Shown piece after piece: positions 34,407-44,455 of a DNA stretch of 64,000 nt (the first letter of the stretch is position 1; each line of letters starts with the position of its first letter). Source of the stretch: Phreatobacter aquaticus (GTDB lineage Bacteria > Pseudomonadota > Alphaproteobacteria > Rhizobiales > Phreatobacteraceae). A model generated the notes under the pieces. That model was not told the origin of the DNA. It did not search any database and saw only the letters and a program-made list of their open reading frames with translations. The stretch is taken from assembly GCF_005160265.1 (NCBI RefSeq), contig NZ_CP039865.1:2132828-2196827 (forward strand), read 5' to 3'. The position numbers and the translations under genes were made by a program.

Positions 34407-35860
34407 GCCCGCATTCGACCAGCGACAACCGTCCGCTCTGGACGGCCGAGCAACTCGCGCGCGCCATGGGCGGCAAGCTTGTCGGAGACTGTCAGCCAAC
34501 GATCGGCGACATTTCGATCGACAGCCGCACACTTGAGCCGGGCGAGGCCTATGTGGCCATCAAGGGCCATGCCCATGACGGCCACGCCTTCACAGCGTCC
34601 GCCCTGGAGAATGGCGCCTCGCTTGCCGTCGTGTCGCAGGAATGGGCGGCGACTGCGCCCCCGGGCCGCTATCTGGTGGTCGCCGATCCCTTGAAGGCGC
34701 TGGAAAAGGCCGGCCATGTCGCTCGCGCCCGCACCGCGGCCAAGATCATCGCGGTGACCGGATCGGTCGGCAAGACCTCGACCAAGGAGGCACTGGCCCA
34801 TGTGCTGGCGCGCGAGGGCCAGACTCATGCGCCGCAGAAGAGCTTCAACAACCATATCGGCGTGCCTCTGACACTCGCCCGCATGCCGGCCTCCAGCCAG
34901 TTCGGCGTGTTCGAGATCGGCATGAACCATGCGGGCGAAATCGCGACGCTGACCCGCATGGTGAGGCCGGATATCGCGGTCATCACCAATGTCGAGGCGG
35001 TGCATGTCGAGAACCTCGGCTCCATCGAGGCGATTGCCGATGCCAAGGCGGAAATCTTCCTGGGCGTGGAGCCCGGTGGCGCCGCCATCCTGCCGCGCGA
35101 CAACCGCTTCTTCGATCGCCTCGCGGCTTCCGCAAGGCGCGCCGGTGTCGAGCAGATCGTCTCCTTCGGCGAGCACGAGGAGGCTGATGTTCGCCTTGTC
35201 CGCCTGTCGCTTGCCGCCGAGTGCTCTACCGTCAGCGCGGAAATCTTCGGTCAGCCGGTCACCTACAAGCTGGGGTCGCCTGGCCGCCATCTCGCGCTGA
35301 ACTCGCTGGCCGTTCTGGCAACCACCCGGCTTGCCGGCGCCGATCTCGCCATCGCAGCGCTGGCGCTCAGCGATATCAGGGCTGTGGCCGGCCGCGGCCA
35401 GCGCCTGCTGCGGCAGGTAAAATCCGGCCATTTCACCCTGCTGGACGAGAGCTACAACGCGAATCCCGTGTCGATGCGAGCCGCCCTGGCCGTCCTCGGC
35501 GCCACCAAGCCCGAGGCCAACGGGCGCCGCATCATCATTCTCGGTGACATGCTGGAACTTGGAAACGAGGGCCCGGCACTCCACGCTGCCCTCGCCGGAC
35601 CGGTCGACGAGGCTCATGTCGATCTGGTGTTTTGCTCGGGACCCTTGATGGAAAATCTCTGGCAGGCCTTGCCAGCGGCCAAGCGGGGGGCCTATGCCGC
35701 AACCGCCGCGGAGCTCGAATCCGCGATCGCCCGCGCCGTCCGGCCGGGCGACGTGGTGATGGCCAAGGGCTCGCGCGGCAGCCGTACCTCTGTGCTGGTG
35801 GAGACCATCAAGGCGCGGTTCCCGGCCGTTGTCATCGATGCCGAGGCCGGCGTCGCCTGA
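34403..35860 (+). CDS. murF: UDP-MurNAc-tripeptide:D-Ala-D-Ala ligase MurF
   Basis: Attaches the D-Ala-D-Ala dipeptide (made by Ddl, encoded later in the cluster) to UDP-MurNAc-tripeptide. The 485 residues have an N-terminal MurF domain (IGDISIDSRTLEPGEAYVAIKG). The ATP-binding loop TGSVGKTSTKE has K124, and HAPQKSFNNHIGVPLTLARMP, GMNHAGEI and LLDESYNANPVSMRAAL follow. All are normal for the family. Its start overlaps murE. A 77-base gap follows before mraY. Confidence 0.96.
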   Translation: MSPHSTSDNRPLWTAEQLARAMGGKLVGDCQPTIGDISIDSRTLEPGEAYVAIKGHAHDGHAFTASALENGASLAVVSQEWAATAPPGRYLVVADPLKALEKAGHVARARTAAKIIAVTGSVGKTSTKEALAHVLAREGQTHAPQKSFNNHIGVPLTLARMPASSQFGVFEIGMNHAGEIATLTRMVRPDIAVITNVEAVHVENLGSIEAIADAKAEIFLGVEPGGAAILPRDNRFFDRLAASARRAGVEQIVSFGEHEEADVRLVRLSLAAECSTVSAEIFGQPVTYKLGSPGRHLALNSLAVLATTRLAGADLAIAALALSDIRAVAGRGQRLLRQVKSGHFTLLDESYNANPVSMRAALAVLGATKPEANGRRIIILGDMLELGNEGPALHAALAGPVDEAHVDLVFCSGPLMENLWQALPAAKRGAYAATAAELESAIARAVRPGDVVMAKGSRGSRTSVLVETIKARFPAVVIDAEAGVA

Positions 35861-35937
35861 CCGGATAGCTTGCGGCTCGCCCGAAGCGCGGTTCGGCAAG
35901 AAGTGCAGTCCCGGAAGACCTGAGAGAAAAACAAGAC

Positions 35938-37020
35938 ATGTTCGCTTTCCTGGCCGACTACACGAGCCTTTTCGGGCCGCTGAACATCTTCCGCTACATC
36001 ACGTTCCGCACCGGTGGCGCGATCGTGACGGCCATGTTCTTTGTCTTCATGTTCGGCCCCGGCCTGATCGAGCTCTTGCGACTGAAGCAGGGCAAGGGCC
36101 AGCCGATCCGCGCCGACGGGCCGGAGAGCCATTTCGCCAAGCGTGGCACGCCGACCATGGGCGGCCTGATGATCCTGTCCGGTCTTCTGGTCTCGACCCT
36201 GCTCTGGGCCAATCTGAAGAGCCCCTATGTCTGGATCCTGCTGTTCGTCACCATGGGCTTCGGCGCCATCGGCTTCTATGACGACTATCTGAAGGTCACC
36301 AAGCAGACCCATGCCGGCTTTTCCGGCCGCGCGCGGCTGGCGCTGGAATTCGTGATAGCCGGCCTTGCCGTCACGGCGGTGATCTTCGTCACGCGCGAGC
36401 CGTTGAACACCTCGATCTACTTTCCCTTCGTCAAGGACCTGTCGATCAATATCGGCTACCTGATGATCGTCTTCGGGGCCTTCGTCATCGTCGGTTCCGG
36501 CAATGCCGTGAACCTTACCGATGGCCTCGATGGCCTCGCCATCGTGCCGGTCATGATCGCCGCCGGCACTTTCGGCATCATCGCCTATCTCTCCGGCAAT
36601 GCCTTCTTCGCCAATTACCTGCAGATCACCCACGTGCCCGGCACCGGCGAGATCGTGGTGGTGATCGGGGCGTTGATCGGGGCGGGGCTCGGATTCCTTT
36701 GGTTCAACGCGCCACCGGCCCACATCTTCATGGGCGATACCGGATCGCTGGCGCTCGGCGGTCTCGTTGGCACCATTGCGGTCGCGGTCAAGCATGAGCT
36801 CGTCCTGCTGGTGGTCGGCGGCCTCTTCGTGCTGGAGGCCGTCTCCGTCATCGTCCAGGTCGCCTCGTTCAAGCTCACGGGAAAGCGGGTGTTCCGCATG
36901 GCACCGATCCACCACCATTTCGAGAAGAAGGGCTGGTCGGAATCCCAAGTGGTGGTCCGCTTCTGGATCATCGCCTTCATGCTGGCGCTGGCGGGCCTGT
37001 CCACGCTGAAGCTGCGCTGA
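35938..37020 (+). CDS. mraY: phospho-MurNAc-pentapeptide translocase MraY
   Basis: Integral membrane enzyme that transfers phospho-MurNAc-pentapeptide to undecaprenyl phosphate, making lipid I. The 360 residues carry about ten membrane helices. Signatures are [20 protein letters not shown] with catalytic D115/D116, [28 protein letters not shown] and the loop [13 protein letters not shown]. Length and order of motifs match E. coli MraY. murD starts 1 base after the stop. Confidence 0.97.
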   Translation: MFAFLADYTSLFGPLNIFRYITFRTGGAIVTAMFFVFMFGPGLIELLRLKQGKGQPIRADGPESHFAKRGTPTMGGLMILSGLLVSTLLWANLKSPYVWILLFVTMGFGAIGFYDDYLKVTKQTHAGFSGRARLALEFVIAGLAVTAVIFVTREPLNTSIYFPFVKDLSINIGYLMIVFGAFVIVGSGNAVNLTDGLDGLAIVPVMIAAGTFGIIAYLSGNAFFANYLQITHVPGTGEIVVVIGALIGAGLGFLWFNAPPAHIFMGDTGSLALGGLVGTIAVAVKHELVLLVVGGLFVLEAVSVIVQVASFKLTGKRVFRMAPIHHHFEKKGWSESQVVVRFWIIAFMLALAGLSTLKLR

Positions 37021-37021
37021 C

Positions 37022-38416
37022 ATGATCGCCGTCTCCACCTTCAAGGGCGCCAATGTCGCCGTCTTCGGCCTTGGTGGCTCTGGGCTTGCCACCTGCGCTG
37101 CCTTGAAGGCGGGCGGCGCGCGCGTCATCGCCTGGGATGACAATCCGGCGTCTGTCGAGAAGGCCAGCGCTGCGGGCTTCGAAACCCAGGACCTGCGTGC
37201 CATCGACTGGTCCTCTGTCGCGGCCCTCGTGCTCGCACCGGGCGTGCCGCTGACCCATCCGGCACCGCACTGGTCGGTGAGCCTCGCCCGCATGGGCAAG
37301 GTCGAGGTGATCGGCGACATCGAGCTGTTCTGCCGCGAGCGGCGGGCCAATGCGCCAGCCTCGCCCTTCATTGCCATCACCGGCACCAACGGCAAGTCGA
37401 CGACCACCGCACTGATCGCGCATGTTCTGGCGAAGACCGGCCACGACGTGCAGATGGGCGGCAATATCGGCACCGCCATCCTGTCGCTGGAGGCGCCCGG
37501 CACCGGCCGCGTCCATGTCGTCGAGTGCTCCTCGTTCCAGATTGACCTTGCCCCCTCGCTCGATGCGAGCGTCGGCATCCTGCTCAACGTGACGCCTGAC
37601 CATCTCGATCGCCACGGCGATCTCGCCGGCTATGCCGCGGTGAAGGAGCGTCTGGTTGCCGGCGTCGGTCCGGGCGGCACCGCCCTCATCGGCGTCGATG
37701 ACAATCATTGCCAGGCGATCGCCGATCGCGTCGAGCGATCGGGCAAGCCGGTCGTGCGCCTGTCGATCCGCAATCCGGTCGCCGATGGCTTGTCGCTGGA
37801 TGGGACTGACATCATCCGCACCAAGGCTGGCGCCGTGACCTATCGCTTCTCGGTCGCGGGTGTTGGCTCGCTGCGCGGAGGCCACAATGCCCAGAACGCC
37901 ATGGCGGCCTTTGCCGCCTGCGAGGCGCTGGGCATCGCGCCGGACAAGATCGTCGCGGCCATGAAGAGCTTCCCCGGGCTTGCCCATCGCATGGAGCAGG
38001 TGGGCCGCATCGGTCACGTGCTGTTCGTCAATGATTCCAAGGCGACCAACGCCGATTCCGCCGAAAAGGCGTTGTCGTCGTTCGGCAACATCTACTGGAT
38101 CGCGGGCGGCAAGCAGAAGGAAGGCGGCATCGAGCCGCTGCGGCCGTTCTTTCCGCGGATAGCCAGGACCTATCTTATCGGTGCCTCGTCGGACGCTTTC
38201 GCGGCGACGCTTGGCGACCATCCCCATGTCATGGCGGGCACGCTCGACAAGGCTGTCGCCATGGCAGCGATCGATGCAGCAGCAAGCGGCACAACCGATG
38301 CCGTGGTCCTGCTCTCGCCGGCCTGCGCCAGCTATGACCAGTTCCCGAATTTCGAGATCCGCGGCAAGGCATTCCGCGATCTCGTCCTGGCGTTGCCGGG
38401 TGTGAAGGCGATCTGA
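37022..38416 (+). CDS. murD: UDP-MurNAc-L-Ala:D-glutamate ligase MurD
   Basis: Adds D-glutamate to UDP-MurNAc-L-Ala. The 464 residues have an N-terminal Rossmann-like domain ([24 protein letters not shown]). The ATP loop is GTNGKSTTT (K125), followed by [28 protein letters not shown] and LAHRMEQV. The C-terminal substrate domain ends with [22 protein letters not shown]. It is separated from mraY by one base. The 304-base gap after it, unusual within this cluster, contains a palindromic repeat element and a possible CtrA site. Confidence 0.96.
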   Translation: MIAVSTFKGANVAVFGLGGSGLATCAALKAGGARVIAWDDNPASVEKASAAGFETQDLRAIDWSSVAALVLAPGVPLTHPAPHWSVSLARMGKVEVIGDIELFCRERRANAPASPFIAITGTNGKSTTTALIAHVLAKTGHDVQMGGNIGTAILSLEAPGTGRVHVVECSSFQIDLAPSLDASVGILLNVTPDHLDRHGDLAGYAAVKERLVAGVGPGGTALIGVDDNHCQAIADRVERSGKPVVRLSIRNPVADGLSLDGTDIIRTKAGAVTYRFSVAGVGSLRGGHNAQNAMAAFAACEALGIAPDKIVAAMKSFPGLAHRMEQVGRIGHVLFVNDSKATNADSAEKALSSFGNIYWIAGGKQKEGGIEPLRPFFPRIARTYLIGASSDAFAATLGDHPHVMAGTLDKAVAMAAIDAAASGTTDAVVLLSPACASYDQFPNFEIRGKAFRDLVLALPGVKAI

Positions 38417-38436
38417 TTTCTCTTCGATCCACCTGT

Positions 38437-38567
38437 CACCCCACCCCAACCCTCCCCGCAAAGCGGGGAGGGGGCTCGCATCCGCTGTCGGACGTTGAAG
38501 CGCGAGGCTTGCAGCGGGCGCGGCTATGTCCCCCTCCCCTCATCGAGGGGAGGGTCGGGGTGGGGTG
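38437..38567. repeat. GC-rich palindromic intergenic repeat between murD and ftsW
   Basis: The two outer 21-base arms (38437-38457 and 38547-38567) are inverted copies that match at 20 of 21 positions, with sequence of the CACCCCACCCC type. Each arm is also half of its own hairpin: CCCTCCCCGC/GCGGGGAGGG around AAA (38450-38472), and CCCTCCCCT/AGGGGAGGG (38532-38554). A weaker related stem (CCTC..GAGG) lies near 38592-38605. This layout is that of rhizobial intergenic palindromic elements of the short MITE or REP kind. It carries no gene. Confidence 0.75.
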
Positions 38568-38651
38568 TCGCGCGCAGCGACCTCCTCTTGTCCTCGTTGA
38601 GGGGAGAGCTGGGGGAACAGACGCCCCTCCCGCCGACCGAGCCCGTCGCGG

Positions 38652-38666
38652 TTAACGAAACGTTGA
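38652..38666. promoter_or_regulatory. CtrA-like site upstream of ftsW
   Basis: TTAACGAAACGTTGA matches the CtrA consensus TTAA-N7-TTAA except for one base in the second half-site (TTGA). It lies 55 bases before the ftsW ATG, in the gap that also holds the palindromic repeat. CtrA control of division genes is established in Caulobacter; here it is a single motif match. Confidence 0.35.
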
Positions 38667-38720
38667 GCCGATCGCACTAACCTCCCGCGAAATGCCTGAC
38701 CGCATCGACGGAGTGACCCC

Positions 38721-39866
38721 ATGATCTCGCGTGCCGAGCGCACCACCTTCGGCGAGTGGTGGTGGACCGTCGACCGGCTGCTGCTGTTCGCGCTGTTCGG
38801 CCTGATGCTGACCGGCATCGTGCTGTCGCTTGCCGCGTCCCCGGCGGTTGCTCATCGCATCGGGCTCGACACCTTCCACTTCGTCAACCGGCAGGTGCTG
38901 TTCCTCATTCCGGCAACGATCGTGCTGCTGGTCACCTCGTTCCTGCCGCCGCGCTGGATCCGGCGCCTGGCGCTGGTCGCCTTCATCGGGGCGCTGGTTC
39001 TGGTCGTGCTGACCCTTTTCATCGGCGCCGAGGTGAAGGGCGCCCGCCGCTGGCTGAATTTCGCCGGTGTCGGCCTGCAGCCCTCCGAATTCCTGAAGCC
39101 CGCCTTCGTGGTGCTCTCGGCCTGGCTGTTCGCCGAAAGCGTCAAGCGGCCGGAAATGCCGGCAAACCTGCTCGCCATGCTGCTGCTCGCCTCCACCGTC
39201 ACGCCGCTGGTGCTGCAGCCGGACGTTGGTCAGACGACGCTGATCACGGTGGTCTGGGCGGCCCTGTTCTTCATGGCCGGCATGCGCTGGCTCTGGGTGT
39301 TCGGCATGGCCGGCTTCGGCGCGGCCGGGCTGGTTGGCGCCTATTACACCTTCAGCCACGTCCGTCGGCGCATCGACAAGTTCCTCGAGCCCGGCACCGC
39401 CGACACGTTCCAGGTCGATGTCGCGATCGACGCCTTCCAGCAGGGCGGCTGGTTCGGCAAGGGCCCGGGCGAGGGTACGGTGAAGCGCATCATCCCGGAC
39501 AGCCACACCGATTTCATCTTCGCCGTGGCCGCCGAGGAATTCGGCGTGATCCTCTGTCTCGTCATCGTCTCGCTCTTCGCCTTCATCGTGCTGCGCTCGC
39601 TCAGCCATGCCTTCAGGGACGAGGACCCGTTCTGCCGCTTCGCCGTCTCAGGGCTCGCCATGCTGTTCGGGCTTCAGTCCTGCATCAACCTGATGGTCAA
39701 CCTGCACCTCATCCCGCCGAAGGGTATGACGCTGCCCTTCGTGTCCTATGGCGGCTCCTCGCTGATCGCGCTGGCCTTCGGCATGGGCATGCTGATCGCC
39801 TTGACACGCAGGCGCCCCAGGGCCGAAACGCTCGCCGAAATCTCGCATTACCAGTCCAGGGTCTGA
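38721..39866 (+). CDS. ftsW: septal peptidoglycan glycosyltransferase FtsW (SEDS)
   Basis: Polymerises lipid II at the septum with FtsI. The 381 residues span about ten membrane helices. Motifs are FIGAEVKGARRWLNFAGVGLQPSEFLKP (including the conserved loop), LQPDVGQTT, the extracellular loop AFQQGGWFGKGPGEGTVKRIIPDSHTDFIFAVAAEEFG with the catalytic Asp region, and PPKGMTLPFVSYGGSSLIA. A short cytoplasmic N-terminus is seen. murG follows after one base. The preceding gap suggests it may have its own promoter. Confidence 0.96.
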   Translation: MISRAERTTFGEWWWTVDRLLLFALFGLMLTGIVLSLAASPAVAHRIGLDTFHFVNRQVLFLIPATIVLLVTSFLPPRWIRRLALVAFIGALVLVVLTLFIGAEVKGARRWLNFAGVGLQPSEFLKPAFVVLSAWLFAESVKRPEMPANLLAMLLLASTVTPLVLQPDVGQTTLITVVWAALFFMAGMRWLWVFGMAGFGAAGLVGAYYTFSHVRRRIDKFLEPGTADTFQVDVAIDAFQQGGWFGKGPGEGTVKRIIPDSHTDFIFAVAAEEFGVILCLVIVSLFAFIVLRSLSHAFRDEDPFCRFAVSGLAMLFGLQSCINLMVNLHLIPPKGMTLPFVSYGGSSLIALAFGMGMLIALTRRRPRAETLAEISHYQSRV

Positions 39867-39867
39867 A

Positions 39868-40986
39868 ATGAGCCAGCCTCTCGTGATGGTCTGCGCCGGC
39901 GGCACCGGCGGCCACCTGTTCCCCGCCGAGGCGCTGGCGGTGGCGCTGGCCGCCCGTGGCGTCGCCGTCGATCTCGTCACCGACGAACGCGCCGAGAAAT
40001 ACGGCCGCGCTTTCCCGGCGCGTCAGATCCACGTGGTGGAATCGGCGACGCTCGCCTCGAAGAACCCGCTCGCCGTCCTGAAGACGGTGGCAACCCTTGG
40101 CCGCGGCTATCTGCACGCCCGCCGGCTGATCCGCACGTTGCGCCCGGCTGCCGTCATCGGCTTCGGCGGCTATCCGACCCTGCCGCCGATGTTTGCCGCG
40201 ACCCATCTGGGCGCGCCGACCATCATCCACGACCAGAACGCCGTCATGGGCCGGGCGAACCGCCAGCTCTCTGCCAAGGTGAAGGCGATCGCCACCAGCT
40301 TTCCGGGCGTTCTCGACCGAGACGCGGGCCTCGCGGCGAAGGCGACCTTCACCGGCAATCCCGTGCGCCCGATGGTCATCGAGGCGTCCGCGATTCCCTA
40401 TGACCCGCCACGGGCCGACGGGCCGTTCCGGCTCTGCGTGTTCGGCGGCAGCCAGGGCGCCCGCGTCATGAGCGAGGTTGTCCCTGCGGCGATCGAGGCG
40501 ATCGATCTGACGCTCAGGTCACGGCTCGTGATCGTCCAGCAGGCGCGCGGCGAGGACGAAGCACTGGTCAAGGCGGCCTATGCCCGGCTCGGCGTCACGG
40601 CCGAGGTCGCGCCCTTCTTTGTCGACCTGCCGCAACGGCTCGCTGCCGCCCATCTGGTCATCGGCCGCTCAGGCGCCTCGACCGTGGCTGAGCTCGCCGT
40701 CATCGGCCGCCCCTCGATCCTCGTGCCGCTGCCCCATGCACTCGACCAGGACCAGCTGATGAATGCGGCGACCCTCGCCGCAGCCGAAGCGGCGACAGTG
40801 GTGCGGCAGAGCGACTTCACACCCCAATGGCTGGGGCAGGAATTGTCGAAGCTCCTGGCCGATCCTTCGCCGTTGATCGCCGCCGCCGCCCATGCCCGTG
40901 CCCAGGGCCATGCGGACGCCGCGGACCGTCTCGCCGAACTCGTCCTCAAAACCGCCGGAATTGCACCGGCAGGACCAATCTCATGA
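39868..40986 (+). CDS. murG: lipid II synthase MurG (GlcNAc transferase)
   Basis: Transfers GlcNAc from UDP-GlcNAc to lipid I at the inner face of the membrane. The 372 residues show [16 protein letters not shown] at the N-terminus, [44 protein letters not shown], and the nucleotide-binding block [30 protein letters not shown]. These are diagnostic GT28 motifs. It starts one base after the ftsW stop, and its stop overlaps the murC start (ATGA). Confidence 0.96.
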   Translation: MSQPLVMVCAGGTGGHLFPAEALAVALAARGVAVDLVTDERAEKYGRAFPARQIHVVESATLASKNPLAVLKTVATLGRGYLHARRLIRTLRPAAVIGFGGYPTLPPMFAATHLGAPTIIHDQNAVMGRANRQLSAKVKAIATSFPGVLDRDAGLAAKATFTGNPVRPMVIEASAIPYDPPRADGPFRLCVFGGSQGARVMSEVVPAAIEAIDLTLRSRLVIVQQARGEDEALVKAAYARLGVTAEVAPFFVDLPQRLAAAHLVIGRSGASTVAELAVIGRPSILVPLPHALDQDQLMNAATLAAAEAATVVRQSDFTPQWLGQELSKLLADPSPLIAAAAHARAQGHADAADRLAELVLKTAGIAPAGPIS

Positions 40987-42392
40987 AACTGCCCCGCGAC
41001 ATCGGACCCATCCACTTCATCGGCATTGGCGGCATCGGCATGTCCGGCATTGCCGAGGTGCTGCTCAATCTTGGCTACAAGGTCCAGGGCTCGGACGCAG
41101 CCGAAGGCTATACGATCAAGCGGCTGAAGGATCGCGGCGCCACCGTCTCCATCGGCCACGCCAAGGAGAACCTCGCCGACGCCGAGGTGGTGGTGGTGTC
41201 CACCGCCATCAAGAAGGACAATCCGGAGCTGATGGCCGCCCGCGAGCGCCGCATCCCCGTGGTGCGTCGCGCCGAGATGCTGGCCGAGCTGATGCGGCTG
41301 AAATCCTGCGTCGCCATTGCCGGCACCCACGGCAAGACCACCACCACCTCGATGGTCTCGACCCTGCTCGATGCCGGCGGTTTCGACCCGACCATCGTCA
41401 ATGGCGGCATCATCAATGCGCTTGGCACCAATGCCCGCCTCGGTGCCGGCAACTGGATGGTTGTGGAGGCCGACGAGAGCGACGGCTCGTTCCTCAAGCT
41501 TCCGGCCGATGTCGCCATCGTCACCAATATCGACCCCGAGCACCTCGACCATTACGGGACGTTCGACAAGGTCAAGGAGGCCTTCCGCTCCTTCGTCGAG
41601 AACATCCCGTTCTACGGCTTCGCCGTCATGTGCATCGACCATCCCGTCGTGCAGGACATGGTCGGCTCCATCGCCGACCGGCGTGTCATCACCTATGGCG
41701 AGAACCCCCAGGCGGACGTCCGCATCGTCGATATCGATCTCACTGGCGGCCGCTGCCGCTTCAAGGTGCAGTTCCGCGACCGCACCGGCCAGCTGATCGA
41801 GGAGATCGACGATCTCGTCCTGCCCATGCCCGGCAAGCACAATGCGCTGAACGCGACCTCGGCCATCGCGGTCGCCCGCGAGCTCGGCATGGCCGCGCCG
41901 CAGATCCGCAAGGCTCTGGCTGGATTCGGCGGCGTGAAGCGGCGCTTCACCAAGACCGGTGAATGGAACGGCGCGACCATCTTCGACGACTACGGCCATC
42001 ACCCCGTCGAGATATCCGCCGTTCTCAAGGCGGCGCGCGCCTCGACCGACAAACAGGTGATCGCGGTCGTCCAGCCGCATCGCTACACGCGGCTTGCCTC
42101 GCTGTTCAACGAGTTCTGCACCTGCTTCAACGATGCCGACCACGTTATCGTCGCCGACATCTATGCCGCCGGCGAGCAGCCGATTCCGGGCGCCAGCCGC
42201 GACGACCTCGTGGCAGGCCTCAAGACGCGCGGCCACAAGTCGGTCACGGCGCTGGAGAATTCCGGTCAACTTGCAAGCCTCGTGGCGGGCCTCGCCAAGC
42301 CCGGCGACTATGTGATCTGCCTCGGCGCCGGCAACATCACGCAATGGGCCTACGCGCTGCCCGGCGAGCTCGAGAAGCTGGCGAAGGGATGA
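40983..42392 (+). CDS. murC: UDP-MurNAc:L-alanine ligase MurC
   Basis: Commits UDP-MurNAc to peptide synthesis by adding L-alanine. The 469 residues begin [25 protein letters not shown]. They contain the ATP loop [12 protein letters not shown] (K118), [34 protein letters not shown] and DYGHHPVEI, then QPHRYTR. All Mur ligase signatures are in place. The ATG at 40983 overlaps the murG stop; an upstream in-frame extension lies wholly within murG. The 199 bases after it contain a second palindromic repeat, so murB is not tightly coupled. Confidence 0.96.
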   Translation: MKLPRDIGPIHFIGIGGIGMSGIAEVLLNLGYKVQGSDAAEGYTIKRLKDRGATVSIGHAKENLADAEVVVVSTAIKKDNPELMAARERRIPVVRRAEMLAELMRLKSCVAIAGTHGKTTTTSMVSTLLDAGGFDPTIVNGGIINALGTNARLGAGNWMVVEADESDGSFLKLPADVAIVTNIDPEHLDHYGTFDKVKEAFRSFVENIPFYGFAVMCIDHPVVQDMVGSIADRRVITYGENPQADVRIVDIDLTGGRCRFKVQFRDRTGQLIEEIDDLVLPMPGKHNALNATSAIAVARELGMAAPQIRKALAGFGGVKRRFTKTGEWNGATIFDDYGHHPVEISAVLKAARASTDKQVIAVVQPHRYTRLASLFNEFCTCFNDADHVIVADIYAAGEQPIPGASRDDLVAGLKTRGHKSVTALENSGQLASLVAGLAKPGDYVICLGAGNITQWAYALPGELEKLAKG

Positions 42393-42441
42393 GCGGGACG
42401 ATGAGCCTCCGCTCTTCCAGGCAAGGGGGGCGCCGTTCCGG

Positions 42442-42572
42442 CGTCCTTCGAGGCTCGCTGTGCTCGCACCTCAGGATGAGGGTGGAAGGGGCCTCGGCTC
42501 TTGGTGCCGGTGGACGCTCGCTCTCAGGTCCTCATCCTGAGGTGCGAGGCGATAGCCGAGCCTCGAGGGACC
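42442..42572. repeat. rhizobial-type palindromic repeat between murC and murB
   Basis: The left half reads CGTCCTTCGAGGCTCG, then a short loop and GCACCTCAGGATGAGG. The right half is its inverted counterpart: CCTCATCCTGAGGTGCGAGG, a short loop, then CCGAGCCTCGAGGGA. So two inverted arms (42442-42481 and 42530-42572) flank about 48 bases of unlike sequence. The arm sequence (TCGAGGCTCG..CACCTCAGGATGAGG) is of the kind dispersed through many rhizobial genomes. It differs from the element after murD. It ends 19 bases before the murB ATG and carries no gene. Confidence 0.8.
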
Positions 42573-42591
42573 TTTTTCCGGCAGTCTCGCC

Positions 42592-43521
<930 letters not shown>

Positions 43522-43531
43522 GGGCAAGCCC

Positions 43532-44455
43532 ATGACCAAACCCCACGTTGCCGTCCTGATGGGCGGCTGGTCCGCCGAACGCCAGGTCTCGCTGAATTCC
43601 GGCAAGGCCTGCGCCGATGCGATCGAATCGCTCGGCTATCCCACGACCCGTGTCGATGTCGGCCGCGACATTGCCCTCAGGCTCGCCGAGCTGAAGCCTG
43701 ACATTGCCCTCAACGTGACGCATGGCAGGCCTGGCGAGGACGGCACGCTTGCCGGCATCCTGGAGGTCATGCAGATCCCCTACAGCCATTCCGGCGTCAT
43801 GGCCTCGGCGGTGGCCATGGACAAGGCCATGGCCAAGCGGATCATGGCGGCCTCTGGCATCGCTGTGCCGGGCGGGATGCGTGTGCATCGCCTTGAGGCT
43901 GCGCGTGCGCATCTTCTGCCCCGGCCCTATGTCATCAAGCCCAATGCCGAGGGCTCCTCGATCGGCGTGTTCATCGTCACAGCGGAACACGAGCATCCGC
44001 CGCAGGAGCTGACCTCGGCGGAATGGGCGCTGGACGAGACGGTTCTGGTCGAACCGTTCATTCCCGGACGCGAGCTGACCTGCGCCGTGATGGGCGATCG
44101 AGCACTCGCTGTGATTGAAGTTCTGCAGGGAAACCAGTTTTACGACTATGAGGCGAAGTATGCCCCCGGGGGGTCGAGCCACGTAATTCCTGCACCGCTT
44201 AAACCAAATATTTACTCTGAGGTCCAAAGACTGTCCCTCGCAGCGCATCATGCGCTCGGCTGTAAAGGGGTCAGCCGTGCGGACTTCAGATACGACGATA
44301 CGCCCGGCGGAACCGGGCAACTTGTCTGCCTTGAAGTCAACACTCAGCCCGGGATGACCGGGACGTCGTTGGTCCCCGACATGGCCGCTCACGAAGGCAT
44401 ATCGTTCGCAGAGCTGGTCGAATGGATGGTTTTGGACGCTTCGCTCGATCGCTGA
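43532..44455 (+). CDS. ddl: D-alanine:D-alanine ligase
   Basis: ATP-grasp enzyme making the D-Ala-D-Ala used by MurF. The 307 residues show VLMGGWSAERQVSLNSG, HGRPGEDGTLAGILEVMQIPYSHSG, VIKPNAEGSSIGV, EPFIPGRELTCAVMG and the C-terminal LEVNTQPGMTGTSLVPDMA. Length is normal for DdlB. The last third (about 44130-44320) has lower GC and less favoured codons (TTT, AAA, ATT, TCT) than the rest of the operon. This may reflect an embedded regulatory signal for ftsQ. The 3' end overlaps ftsQ by 34 bases. Confidence 0.96.
   Translation: MTKPHVAVLMGGWSAERQVSLNSGKACADAIESLGYPTTRVDVGRDIALRLAELKPDIALNVTHGRPGEDGTLAGILEVMQIPYSHSGVMASAVAMDKAMAKRIMAASGIAVPGGMRVHRLEAARAHLLPRPYVIKPNAEGSSIGVFIVTAEHEHPPQELTSAEWALDETVLVEPFIPGRELTCAVMGDRALAVIEVLQGNQFYDYEAKYAPGGSSHVIPAPLKPNIYSEVQRLSLAAHHALGCKGVSRADFRYDDTPGGTGQLVCLEVNTQPGMTGTSLVPDMAAHEGISFAELVEWMVLDASLDR

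Noticed and set aside
38437-38567. Insertion sequence or CRISPR-like array
   Set aside because: There is no transposase frame and no repeated spacer pattern; the structure is one nested inverted repeat.
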